This document shows, piece after piece, positions 52,852 to 61,228 of a stretch of 64,000 nt of DNA; position 1 is the stretch's first letter; every line of letters starts with the position of its first letter. The notes beneath the pieces were generated by a model that saw nothing but the letters and a program-made list of their open reading frames with translations, did not search any database and had not been told where the DNA came from. Where the stretch lies: positions 78,236 to 142,235 of the forward strand of contig NZ_JANHKS010000012.1 of assembly GCF_028682175.1 (NCBI RefSeq), read 5' to 3'. The position numbers were made by a program, and so were the translations under genes. This DNA is from Pseudomonas putida (lineage in GTDB: Bacteria; Pseudomonadota; Gammaproteobacteria; Pseudomonadales; Pseudomonadaceae).

Positions 52852-53769
52852 TCATTTATCAGCAGTGCTCAATTTCCTGTAACGCTCTACGAAATCGCCC
52901 CTGCTCATTACTTTTAGGTTCTGCACAGCATCACGAGCTTTGTTCAGATAGGCTGGCAAGGCGTCTAAAGAAATCACTGTTACCGACTCGATGCTGTCAA
53001 TTAGTGTATCTGTCAGTGAGCTTTCGATATTCCGGATGGCTGGGCGCTCAAGCGTTTCGCTGATAACTTTGGCAATTCTCTGGCACGCCAATTTCAGCTC
53101 CGGAGAAGCTCTTTGATAGACGCTGATATGTGAATGCACTGTCGTCAACATATCCAACGATTGGCAAGATGCTGCCTGCGACAATGAAACGTCATCATTC
53201 AGCACTCTAATAGGTGCATTTGTAACCAAAAGCGATCCCAATACCGGGATAGGCAAGCCTTCATCATTCCCTTTAAACACCGAATAGTGCGAATGCAGTG
53301 CGTGAGGCAGGGCATATCTTAATTGCTGAAGTCCATGCCGAATCTTTTGAGGGTCAGCCGTGGTACTGGATAACGACACACCTCTGTTGCAATAAATCCT
53401 GGACTCCAATGTATTCAGACTGGAAAGATCCGTCGCCATATAAGGGCCCAGCCAGTTAAAAACGGATAACGTAGAAAGAACCTCTGGCTCATGACGAGCA
53501 ACTTTTGAGAACACCCACTCAACAGAAGGCGAAGCGTACTTGCATTCTATTAAAAGTCCTAAACTTACTAGTTCTCCCAGCGTCGCTCCCGTACCAGCGG
53601 AAGCGATTGCCAGCAAATCCACGGAAAAATCAGTGTCCTCCCCACTTTCATTGGCTCGACTATAAGAAAACTCACCCTGATTGTGGAATCCACATTCAGC
53701 AATGATAGCCGCCACCTCATGTTCAAGAATGAGGCTGGACTTCAGCAGGTGCTCGATCCGTTTATCCAT
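52852..53769 (-). CDS. PD-(D/E)xK-like nuclease candidate
   Basis: A 305-residue, comparatively AT-rich gene. Residues 30-85 show EDTDFSVDLLAIASAG and LGLLIECKYASPSVEW, i.e. D...ExK, the core of a PD-(D/E)xK endonuclease. The C-terminal two thirds are helical and unassigned. It stands alone between the XRE gene and the Gabija operon. The base composition differs from both neighbours, suggesting separate acquisition. Confidence 0.65.
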   Translation of the reverse strand: MDKRIEHLLKSSLILEHEVAAIIAECGFHNQGEFSYSRANESGEDTDFSVDLLAIASAGTGATLGELVSLGLLIECKYASPSVEWVFSKVARHEPEVLSTLSVFNWLGPYMATDLSSLNTLESRIYCNRGVSLSSTTADPQKIRHGLQQLRYALPHALHSHYSVFKGNDEGLPIPVLGSLLVTNAPIRVLNDDVSLSQAASCQSLDMLTTVHSHISVYQRASPELKLACQRIAKVISETLERPAIRNIESSLTDTLIDSIESVTVISLDALPAYLNKARDAVQNLKVMSRGDFVERYRKLSTADK

Positions 53770-53892
53770 CGTTTATTTTCTCTAGATAGCAACTTGATAT
53801 CACCAATAATATCAAACTGAGGCTTCACTGCCAGATCTATCAATCATCAGATTATCTCCAGGCTGAACGGAGGATTTAAGAACCATCCAGAT

Positions 53893-54998
53893 TTAGATGG
53901 CTTCGATCACACGCCGCTCACCTTCCGCAATCAACTTGGGAATAAATTCCGGATCCGTGGATGTCCGGGGCTCATGATCGGGAGCATGGATGCGCTTCAC
54001 GTGAGCGGTGATAGCGTCAGCGATGACACAAGCGTCTTGCTCACCCCACCATTGGGAAAGCCCCTCTGCCATCGCGCTGGTGGGTGTGCCTTCAAGACCC
54101 ACGTGCATCAGGAAACGTGCGGTCTTCATCAGATGAGCGTCGAAAGTGGCAAACAGGTATTGGTTTGAGTCATCGGCATGACTCTCGTTGACCCGCTTAA
54201 CGAAATCGCTCAGATGAGTGATGTCCCAAGCTGCGTTTTTTACACCAGCAATGGCAGCAGCTCGGTCGGCAGAGCCCTTATTCTTGAAGACCTTCTTCTT
54301 CGACGGGGAATGGGTTCCAAGATAAATGCTGGCAAGCATCATGGCCGGCCCAGCGAAGATCAATCTATCTGCCATCCAGTCCAGCAGACGAAGCGCCTTA
54401 TCAACGCGCGCCCTGCTCCGAGATCCAATTCGAGGATTTTCAGGGCAACAATGTAGTTGCGGTTCCAGCGGAAGATCGGTCGCGCCATGTCCTCAATTGC
54501 CACGATTTGAGGCGTATACGATCCAGAGACACCATTTGAACGCCCAAGCGCCACGTTGAGCATATCTTGGAAAGGAGCCTTATCAGCAGCTCGAAACCAT
54601 CCAAGCTCCTCCTGTGCGACCTCATTGCCAAGGTTATGGGCAAGTTCATGGTAGGAAACACTCGCCTCAAACTGGATACCCATTACCTGCGCGAAACCGA
54701 GTAATCCGGCGCAGAGACAGAGCTGCCGATCACCTGCTGTTTCACGCCCTTTCGCTAGTTGGGCGATGCGCGAAGCCACATTGCGATCCGGCAATATCCA
54801 GGTCGTAACGCCCTGGCTGTTTGCGTATAGGTGCCCTGCTGGGTGATACATACCGACGTCAGGTACACCGTAGCCTGGGACGAGAATGTCAGCGGCTTCC
54901 AGCAGAGCGGCAACTTCCGTGAGGTCATCCAGGGGGAAATTGGCAGGAAGCTGCCAGATCGTGGACTGCGCGCGATCCTTTGATTTATTCACGGTCAT
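53893..54998 (-). pseudogene. Frameshifted third gene of the Gabija-type operon
   Basis: Two overlapping minus-strand frames (54998-54360 and 54375-53893) look like one gene of about 365 codons. The first frame runs to LELDLG near 54430 and then degrades. The second, read upstream without its ATG, gives RARVDKALRLLDWMADRLIF, a natural continuation. A one-base gain or two-base loss near 54410-54430 explains this. The first part contains YHELAHNLG, an HExxH zinc-protease-like motif, though the rest of the fold is not recognised. The ATG overlaps the gajB stop (ATGA), so it is part of the operon. Confidence 0.65.
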
Positions 54999-56659
54999 GG
55001 TGTTTGCCAAGTCTGAACGTAGCCAAGAAATTCTGCATGGGGCCTGCGCCCGATACGCCAGCTGCTGATATCAGCAAGCTTGTCCCTGGTCTGAGCCGTG
55101 GTGACGACCAGGCGCCTCTCGGCCCGCGAGATACCGACGAAGAATGTACAACGGACTTCATGGGTGTCCCTGCCCCAATAGGCCTCCTCCTCGACGCCAA
55201 GTAAGATGACCGAATCAAACTCCAGGCCCTTGCTCTTGTGCACCGTCAGAATCCGGATTGACTGGTCATCAGACAGTTGAGCTAGCGCCTTTAGCAGGTC
55301 AGGCTCCTGCACCATTGCCGCGTCAATGTATTTCTTGAGATCGCGGATAATCTCTTTCAAGCGATCACGCGCCTCGTAATCCGGTGAGAGGCCCGTCAGC
55401 AGGCTCACACCCACCATCGACAGAAACTCTTTCAGCAGCGTCCACCTCTGGGCGTAGTTCTTCGCGGCGAGATCCTCAGCAGCAGTCTTGCGTGCCTCCT
55501 TGATAAATCGGTTCCAATCGTTTCGCACGGAGCCGCCGTGGTCGTCGTCATCGGCTGGAATGATCCGTCGCAGCAACCGCGTCCAGGCTTTCGGCTCGCG
55601 CGAACCATAGAGGCACAGCAGAAAGTCCACAACGACCGAGGCTACGGGCTCGGTGGTGATGTCCTGCATCTGGTTCTCGTTGCGGTAGGCAATACCCAGC
55701 TCATCGAGAGCGGCGGTTAAACGGGCTGTATAGGCCTCGGGATAGCTCCTGAGCAGTACCGCAATTTTGGAGGGCGCAACGCCCTCTATGTTGATCCAGA
55801 TATTGATTTGATCGGCAAGGCTGACCGCCTCGTCAGTACAGTCATTGAAAGACTGAAGCAGGATCTCGCCGCCCTCTCCGCCCAAGAGTTCTGCGGGCAT
55901 TTCAGAGCCTGGATCGAGCACCTTTATGAGGTCGTTCTGCAGCCTGAGAAGCTGAGGTTGCGAGCGAAAATTGCGGTAGAGATTGAGATGTGTGGCTGCA
56001 AAATCCGCTTCAAACTTTCCGAATACGCCGTCGAGCGCGCCGGCCCAGCCCATGATTTTCTGTTTCACATCCCCGACCGCAGTGACCCGGCGCGCCGTAC
56101 CGCCAAAAATCTTGCTGACCAGCGCGTACTGCTCGTCCGTGCAGTCCTGAAACTCATCGAGGAAGACGTCACTATAGGTCTGTCTGATGGCATTCACGGC
56201 CATGGGATAGACGTCCAGGATTTTCAGGGCCAATGGGATCAGTAACCCGAATTCGGTCTGGACAGGATGTGCCTTCCCCTTCGGTACCACTCGAAAGCCC
56301 GCATCTAGCGCATCGTCACCGGTGAGAACAGGGCGAAATCGCTCGATAATCCTCTTCGCGAAACCATGGAAGGTGTAGCTGTCGAACCGGCTCGCATAGT
56401 CGGGCCCGCACCGCCGCCAAACCCGCTCCTTGAGGTTATTGCTCGCATCCACCTTGAAGGCGATGGCCAATATCCTCTTCGGGTAACGGCATGCCCCCGT
56501 GGTCAGCAAAAAGTCAGCGCGCTGGGCAAGCAGTTCAGACTTACCGGCGCCCGGGCCTGCAGTCAGCGCCACGCACCGTTTGACCTCCCTGACCGCTGCC
56601 TCCGCATTTGGCTCCAAAACAATGCCTTCGGAGGGCTTCCAATCCTCCGGCGAAATCAT
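54995..56659 (-). CDS. gajB: Gabija helicase GajB (UvrD-like)
   Basis: A 554-residue superfamily 1 helicase. Motif I is ALTAGPGAGKSELL, motif II DVFLDEFQDCTDEQ, motif IV LYRNFRSQP, motif V ILTVHKSKGLEFDSVILLG and motif VI FFVGISRAERRLVV. It overlaps gajA by four bases. In Gabija systems GajB works with GajA to block phage DNA replication, probably responding to nucleotide depletion and DNA ends. The size is slightly above that of known GajB (about 500 residues). A generic OLD-plus-UvrD pair is effectively the same prediction. Confidence 0.85.
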   Translation of the reverse strand: MISPEDWKPSEGIVLEPNAEAAVREVKRCVALTAGPGAGKSELLAQRADFLLTTGACRYPKRILAIAFKVDASNNLKERVWRRCGPDYASRFDSYTFHGFAKRIIERFRPVLTGDDALDAGFRVVPKGKAHPVQTEFGLLIPLALKILDVYPMAVNAIRQTYSDVFLDEFQDCTDEQYALVSKIFGGTARRVTAVGDVKQKIMGWAGALDGVFGKFEADFAATHLNLYRNFRSQPQLLRLQNDLIKVLDPGSEMPAELLGGEGGEILLQSFNDCTDEAVSLADQINIWINIEGVAPSKIAVLLRSYPEAYTARLTAALDELGIAYRNENQMQDITTEPVASVVVDFLLCLYGSREPKAWTRLLRRIIPADDDDHGGSVRNDWNRFIKEARKTAAEDLAAKNYAQRWTLLKEFLSMVGVSLLTGLSPDYEARDRLKEIIRDLKKYIDAAMVQEPDLLKALAQLSDDQSIRILTVHKSKGLEFDSVILLGVEEEAYWGRDTHEVRCTFFVGISRAERRLVVTTAQTRDKLADISSWRIGRRPHAEFLGYVQTWQTP

Positions 56660-58611
56660 TCCGACAGCCCTTCGATCTTGGCGATCACGAAATCTGCTAG
56701 ACGATTGAGGGACGCAGGCATCTTGGCTATCAGCTGATCATTTGTCAGGTTGGAAAGCGCTTCGATATGCGACTTGGGCTTGCTGTCCAGCTTGAAGCGC
56801 TTGTGGTACACGACAAAATGCTTTCGCTCGATCAATGAATATTGGAAACGATCATGATGACTATCACCCAGCACGGACTTGGTCTGCCCCTGCTTCGGAA
56901 CAACCAGGTCTTCAGGTGCCATACCGTACGCAAGCGGATAAGCCCTGAGCATCGAAAAATCCAGATCCATCGGCGCGGAAAAAAATACGCCCAAGGGCTC
57001 TAATTCGGCAATGTAAGATTTGTATTGCGGATCCTTCTCAACCTTCAAGATTCCATGGATCGGATGGTTCCATGCGGGTAAATTTTTGAGCTGATCGTCT
57101 GTCAGGTACAGATCACTTGGCCGATGCTTTTTCATCTCCGTCGCGACGTATTTGATACGCCCCCATCCCCCGCCAAAGCGGGCAACGTCCAGATCCAATA
57201 GGGTGATGTAGGGAATCTTGAGCCCACTCAATAGTTTCCAGAAATGGTTAACATGGCGACCACCCAGAGGAGCAATGGTGATGGCCGCCTCGTCGACCAT
57301 CAGCCCCTTGGCAGCCAGCAGCCGGGGCAGGACTATCTCCTCACTGTCGCCCTCCCCCAAGATGACCAGGCGGGAAAAATAGACCTCTGGATAGGCCTGC
57401 ACAGCCTCCCTCACAAACTTGTAGGCCTCCCCCGTCTCATTGGGCGGCATTTGAATTTTCGTCACCACGGTGCAGCGAGACTCGTCCAGCCTCAGGTACC
57501 TGATGGCTGAAGGGTCTACGCGCCGGAGCATCGAAGGCGCGTGAGTCGCAATCAGAGCCTGGGAGTCGGCGAATTTGGAGTCGCCAACCAACCCTTTGAG
57601 GGATGACACGATTCGCCCCAAGTAATGAGGCGACAGGCTGTTCTCTGGCTCTTCAAGGGCCACGATGGTGAACACCGCAGGGCGCAGCTTCTCAGCATCA
57701 AAGGAGTCGTCATTCCCGTGCAGCACCGCGCGCCCGACAGCCTGGGACGACAAAACCAGCGAGAGATACAGCATCGATTTTTGGCCATCACTCAGCCGTG
57801 AGAAATCGACCAGTTGCTCGCCATGACCTGGGGAGAAGGACACCGAAAGATGGCGCAGCAGCGACTCGATCTCGTTGGCCATGAAGGTCACGCTCGGCTG
57901 CGTGAAGAACTGGCCCTTATGAAGCTCATTCCAAGTCTTGGTCAGGCCGGCACTGAGGCTGAGTACCGATTCATTCTGAGTCAGGCTCTGGGAGATATCC
58001 GTAGTGAGCTGCTGGATGGTCTCGCGCTGCTCCGTCCAATTCACGGCTCGCAGCAGACGTCCCAGCAAGGCGTTCGCGCCATAGGCGATGTGGTCAGCCG
58101 GATCTCGGCGAGCCGGGAGATAGTGAACCTGGATGAAGTTCCGCTCGTCCCTGGGCACCGGGGCGGTATCGACCGGCTTGTCATCCTCATCCACGTCCAA
58201 GACATATACGAGGCTCTGCTCGATTTCATCGTCAATGCCAATGGTCGCGTCCAGGCGGTACCTTACCCGGGGCACACCATCCAGGGTATCGAGGCGCATG
58301 TGCCCAAAGTGCGTTGGGATCGTCGGGTGTTCGTTCTCGTCGTCGCTGAGCTCTGGAAAGGTGAACTCAGTCTCGATCCACAGCGCTCGCTGATCTGGAG
58401 CTTGCGTCTCATCGTGTGGGACGAAGAAATCCGATTTACGGAGTCGCCGCTGATTGGGATCAAACGAAAACAGGCGGCAAAGCGCCTGGAGAGTTGCGGT
58501 CTTGCCGGAGCCATTGGGCCCGATCAGGAATGTGAGGTCAGACAGATCAACGATTTCTGGTTCTGCACCAAACGACTGAAAACCACAGATGCGAACGAAC
58601 TGAAGCTTCAA
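56656..58611 (-). CDS. gajA: Gabija nuclease GajA (OLD family ATPase-TOPRIM)
   Basis: A 651-residue OLD-family protein. The ABC ATPase part has Walker A FLIGPNGSGKTATL, signature LSDGQKSMLYLSL, Walker B IVALEEPENSLSP and switch His in LIATHAPS. The C-terminal TOPRIM domain has LVILGEGDSEEIVLP and TLLDLDVARFG (acidic metal ligands). It is the first gene of the operon followed by gajB. GajA is the DNA nicking endonuclease of Gabija. The gene faces the island's right end. Confidence 0.87.
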   Translation of the reverse strand: MKLQFVRICGFQSFGAEPEIVDLSDLTFLIGPNGSGKTATLQALCRLFSFDPNQRRLRKSDFFVPHDETQAPDQRALWIETEFTFPELSDDENEHPTIPTHFGHMRLDTLDGVPRVRYRLDATIGIDDEIEQSLVYVLDVDEDDKPVDTAPVPRDERNFIQVHYLPARRDPADHIAYGANALLGRLLRAVNWTEQRETIQQLTTDISQSLTQNESVLSLSAGLTKTWNELHKGQFFTQPSVTFMANEIESLLRHLSVSFSPGHGEQLVDFSRLSDGQKSMLYLSLVLSSQAVGRAVLHGNDDSFDAEKLRPAVFTIVALEEPENSLSPHYLGRIVSSLKGLVGDSKFADSQALIATHAPSMLRRVDPSAIRYLRLDESRCTVVTKIQMPPNETGEAYKFVREAVQAYPEVYFSRLVILGEGDSEEIVLPRLLAAKGLMVDEAAITIAPLGGRHVNHFWKLLSGLKIPYITLLDLDVARFGGGWGRIKYVATEMKKHRPSDLYLTDDQLKNLPAWNHPIHGILKVEKDPQYKSYIAELEPLGVFFSAPMDLDFSMLRAYPLAYGMAPEDLVVPKQGQTKSVLGDSHHDRFQYSLIERKHFVVYHKRFKLDSKPKSHIEALSNLTNDQLIAKMPASLNRLADFVIAKIEGLSE

Positions 58612-59303
58612 AATAGAATCCTTTCCAAGTGAGGTCAGCGATGCTTGAAGATATTAAGGTTGAATCGCAACCAGATGCTCAATTAACCCAACGGTGAACG
58701 TCGCCGGCACCCAGCTAATCCCACCGCAAGCGATGTGATTGGACGAATACGCCCACCTCTCGCTAACCGGCAGTCATCAAGCACCCAAGGCCGAGTTTTT
58801 GCGGGATATCTATCCGGTCTGCACGAGAAAGGGACGAAGACCGTCAAGCGTACGCGAGCATCTCACGGATCTTACGTCCCCAAGTTTTATCGTGGATCAG
58901 ACGTTTATGGTTGTGATCGCCGTTGATGATCTCGTCCTTGGTCAAACCATTCCGACCTTGGAGATGATCGGCTCTCAAAAAGAACGAGGCTGATAGTCGG
59001 TGTCTGGCGGGCAAGCGGAAGAGGTTACTCCGAGCGAAGCCGTCGGAGGAGTTTAGCTCTAAAAATGGAAGACACTCGGACGTGGCAATAGGTAGTCAGG
59101 TCAGATGGTCAGACTGCTCACAGCAGGCGCAATATCGATGAAAGCCCATGAAATAAGGCTTTTCTCAAGTGTGCAGTTGAAGACCTCAAGGCTTACCTGT
59201 GCGCAGTAGAGTGCAGTAGCTTGCAACTGGCGGGCTGCATACTGCTGACTCTAGGCCTCAGTAGCATGGACGCGCCTGCAGGGTGTGAGAAATGGCTAGA
59301 CAC
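58612..59303. other. Gene-poor right arm of the island
   Basis: About 690 bases between gajA and the tRNA cassette without a convincing gene. It contains repeated TGCAGTA-type words near 59160-59250, including TGCAGTAGCTTGCA at 59212, which resembles a site upstream of gmtY. Confidence 0.55.
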
Positions 59304-59331
59304 AAAAAAGGGCTTAGATCGCTCTAAGCCC
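59304..59331 (-). terminator. Terminator of the island tRNA-Ser
   Basis: On the minus strand GGGCTTAG/CTAAGCCC form an 8-base stem with a 6-base loop followed by six T residues. It lies 16 bases beyond the tRNA CCA. A classical intrinsic terminator. Confidence 0.9.
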
Positions 59332-59346
59332 TGATTTTACTGAGTG

Positions 59347-59437
59347 TGGCGGGAAACCAGGGATTCGAACCCTGGGAACGCTATTAACGTTCGCCGGTTT
59401 TCAAGACCGGTGCATTCAACCACTCTGCCAATTTCCC
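59347..59437 (-). tRNA. tRNA-Ser(UGA), carried by the island
   Basis: A complete 91-base class II tRNA gene. The acceptor is GGGAAAT with GTTTCCC plus discriminator G and encoded CCA. The anticodon arm is CCGGTCTTGAAAACCGG (anticodon TGA), the variable arm is long (GAACG/CGTTC), and the T-arm CAGGGTTCGAATCCCTG is perfect. It differs strongly from the interrupted host gene in the acceptor, the D-arm and the variable arm, so it is not a simple duplicate. It lies 41 bases inside the island's right end, in the same direction as the broken gene. Confidence 0.95.
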
Positions 59438-59477
59438 GAGTGCTACGATGCTGAGGCGTGAAGCGTGCAGTCAGGAT

Positions 59478-59490
59478 GTACCTAAGATAA
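59478..59490 (-). repeat. Right inverted terminal repeat of the island
   Basis: On the minus strand TTATCTTAGGTAC, matching the left end in 12 of 13 bases. It is adjacent to GAACTC (59491-59496), the right copy of the 6-base target repeat. Confidence 0.8.
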
Positions 59491-59558
59491 GAACTCAGGG
59501 ACCTGTTACAGTCGGCAGTTTTCAAGACTGCTGCCTTAAACCACTCGGCCACACCTCC
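59491..59558 (-). pseudogene. 5' part of host tRNA-Ser(UGA), cut by the island
   Basis: The minus strand starts GGAGGTGTGGCCGAGTGG, followed by a D-arm, anticodon arm GCAGTCTTGAAAACTGC (anticodon TGA), a variable arm and the start of the T-arm. It then runs into island sequence at GAGTTC. The T-arm 3' side and the acceptor 3' strand are missing here; they are found at 15707-15732. The rejoined gene would closely resemble E. coli serT. One T-stem pair is mismatched in the reconstruction. Confidence 0.9.
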
Positions 59559-59575
59559 ATTGCGTTGCGGGCGCC

Positions 59576-59603
59576 ATAATACCGTAATGAAACAAGCTGT
59601 CAA
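59576..59603 (-). promoter_or_regulatory. Consensus promoter of the interrupted tRNA-Ser gene
   Basis: On the minus strand TTGACA (59603-59598) and TATTAT (59581-59576) are 16 bases apart, an almost perfect sigma-70 promoter. Transcription would begin near 59569, pass the tRNA 5' fragment and enter the island straight into the replacement tRNA-Ser at 59437. Confidence 0.85.
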
Positions 59604-59680
59604 ACTCTCTGGCTCGCCTGCACCTGTGGCTCTGTTATGATCTTTGCAACGTTAGATTTCAAACCATCAGGAGTAGCGCC

Positions 59681-60355
59681 ATGCGCGAACAGGATTACGC
59701 AGTCAACAACCGCGTGCAGGTCGAGCAGCTAGAGGTTAGCCGCGTCCTGCGCAACACATACGGCCTTCTGGCCCTGACCCTCGCTTTCAGCGGCATCATG
59801 GCGTTCGTCGCACAGCAGATGAACGTGCGCTACCCGAACGTCTTCGTGGTGCTGATCGGCTTCTACGGTCTGTTCTTCCTGACCAACAAGCTGCGCGATT
59901 CGGCCTGGGGCCTGGTGTCGGCGTTTGCGCTGACCGGCTTCATGGGTTTCATCCTCGGCCCGATCCTCAACCGCTACCTGGGCATGCAGGGCGGCGCTGA
60001 AATCGTTTCCTCGGCGTTCGCCATGACGGCTCTGGTGTTCGGTGGTCTGTCGGCCTACGTGCTGATCACCCGCAAGGACATGAGCTTCCTGGGCGGCTTC
60101 ATCACCGCAGGCTTCTTCGTGCTGCTGGCGGCGGTGCTGGCGAGCATGTTCTTCCAGATCAGCGGTCTGCAACTGGCGATCAGCGCAGGTTTCGTGCTGT
60201 TCTCGTCGGTGTGCATCCTGTTCCAGACCAGCGCCATCATCCACGGCGGTGAGCGCAACTACATCATGGCCACCATCAGCCTGTATGTATCGATCTACAA
60301 CCTGTTCATCAGCCTGTTGCAGATCTTCGGCATCATGGGCAGCAGCAAGGACTGA
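59681..60355 (+). CDS. yccA: Bax inhibitor-1/YccA family inner-membrane protein
   Basis: A 224-residue protein with seven hydrophobic segments and the BI-1 family pattern (VLRNTYGLLALTLAFSGIMA at the start; SIYNLFISLLQIFGIMG at the end). YccA modulates FtsH protease in E. coli. ATG 59681 is preceded by AGGAG. Host gene on the right flank. Confidence 0.92.
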   Translation: MREQDYAVNNRVQVEQLEVSRVLRNTYGLLALTLAFSGIMAFVAQQMNVRYPNVFVVLIGFYGLFFLTNKLRDSAWGLVSAFALTGFMGFILGPILNRYLGMQGGAEIVSSAFAMTALVFGGLSAYVLITRKDMSFLGGFITAGFFVLLAAVLASMFFQISGLQLAISAGFVLFSSVCILFQTSAIIHGGERNYIMATISLYVSIYNLFISLLQIFGIMGSSKD

Positions 60356-60373
60356 TCCTCTGCCAGCTTGAAC

Positions 60374-60399
60374 AAAAAGCCCGCTTCGGCGGGCTTTTT
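60374..60399 (+). terminator. Intrinsic terminator after yccA
   Basis: AAAAAGCCCGC TTCG GCGGGCTTTTT: stable stem, UUCG tetraloop and T-run, 18 bases after the yccA stop. Confidence 0.95.
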
Positions 60400-60471
60400 G
60401 CTGTCTCGGGTTCGTGAATTCTTTATCATGGCGGCCATTGTTCCTCGCAACGTCCGCTGACAGAGCCGCTC

Positions 60472-60864
60472 ATGAAGTTCGCCATCGCCCTGTATTCGCC
60501 CGCTCACGCGCCCTCCTCGCGCCGTGCCCTGCTGTTCGCCCAGGCTGCACTGGCGGCCGGGCATGAGATTGTGCGGCTGTTCTTCTATCAGGACGGCGTG
60601 CACAGCGCGTCATCTACAGTGGTCACGCCCCAGGACGAACTCGATGTGCCGGCCCAGTGGCGTGAGTTCGTGACGAGCAGTCAACTTGATGGTGTGGTGT
60701 GCATTGCAGCGGCCCTGCGCCGTGGCGTGCTGAACGAAGAAGAAGCCCGGCGCTACTCGCGAACGGCGGCCAGTATCGCGGCGCCCTGGGAGCTGTCGGG
60801 GTTGGGGCAGTTACACGATGCGGTGCAAGCCGCTGATCGCCTGATCTGCTTTGGAGGGCCTTGA
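60472..60864 (+). CDS. tusD: Sulfurtransferase TusD
   Basis: A 130-residue DsrE-family protein. The catalytic Cys lies in DGVVCIAAALRRGVL. TusD receives sulfur from TusA and passes it, within the TusBCD complex, to TusE for 2-thiolation of the wobble uridine of tRNAs by MnmA. First gene of tusDCBE. Confidence 0.93.
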   Translation: MKFAIALYSPAHAPSSRRALLFAQAALAAGHEIVRLFFYQDGVHSASSTVVTPQDELDVPAQWREFVTSSQLDGVVCIAAALRRGVLNEEEARRYSRTAASIAAPWELSGLGQLHDAVQAADRLICFGGP

Positions 60865-60865
60865 G

Positions 60866-61228
60866 ATGGCCAAGTCTTTGCTCATCATCAGCCGCCAAGC
60901 CCCGTGGTCCGGCCCCAGCGCTCGCGAAGCCCTGGATATTGCATTGGCAGGCGGCGCGTTCGATCTGCCGCTGGGCATGCTGTTCCTGGATGACGGCGTG
61001 TTGCAATTGCTGCCCTCGCAGAACGCCAAGGCCTTGCAACAGAAAGACCTGACCGCCAACCTGCAAGCACTGGAAATGTTCGGTGTCGAAGACCTGTTCG
61101 CCTGCGGCACCAGCCTTGCCGAACGGGGAATGTCGCCTGAGGCACTGAATGTCGAGCCGCTGAACGTCCTGCAGGATGATGAAATCGCCGCGCTCATTGA
61201 CCGTTATGACCAGGTGATCACGATCTGA
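60866..61228 (+). CDS. tusC: Sulfurtransferase complex subunit TusC
   Basis: A 120-residue DsrF-like protein starting at ATG 60866 (MAKSLLIISRQAPW), one base after the tusD stop. It has LDIALAGGAFDLPLGMLFLD typical of TusC. Non-catalytic partner in the TusBCD hexamer. Its stop overlaps the tusB start. Confidence 0.92.
   Translation: MAKSLLIISRQAPWSGPSAREALDIALAGGAFDLPLGMLFLDDGVLQLLPSQNAKALQQKDLTANLQALEMFGVEDLFACGTSLAERGMSPEALNVEPLNVLQDDEIAALIDRYDQVITI

Larger units (their letters stand above)
15733..59490. mobile_element. 43.8-kb genomic island of Gamma-Mobile-Trio type inserted in a tRNA-Ser gene
   Basis: The two outer boundaries are halves of one serine tRNA gene. The inner edges carry inverted 13-base repeats (TTATCCTAGGTAC and TTATCTTAGGTAC) next to a direct 6-base repeat GAAC[C/T]C from the T-loop. 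Inside are three mobility genes of the GmtY/GmtZ/GmtX type and a cargo rich in defence-like genes: ABC-3C, helicase pair, nucleases, Gabija, and a PurZ-like operon. Base composition varies strongly from gene to gene, as in a composite island. No conjugation, phage structural or replication genes were seen. Confidence 0.85.

Noticed and set aside
58735..58993. Overlapping plus-strand frames of 63 and 84 codons near the right end
   Set aside because: No start signal, no recognisable features and mutual overlap; treated as noncoding.
59491..59558. A second complete tRNA-Ser gene next to the first
   Set aside because: Only the 5' part is present; it runs into island DNA in the T-arm, and its 3' end lies at 15707-15732.
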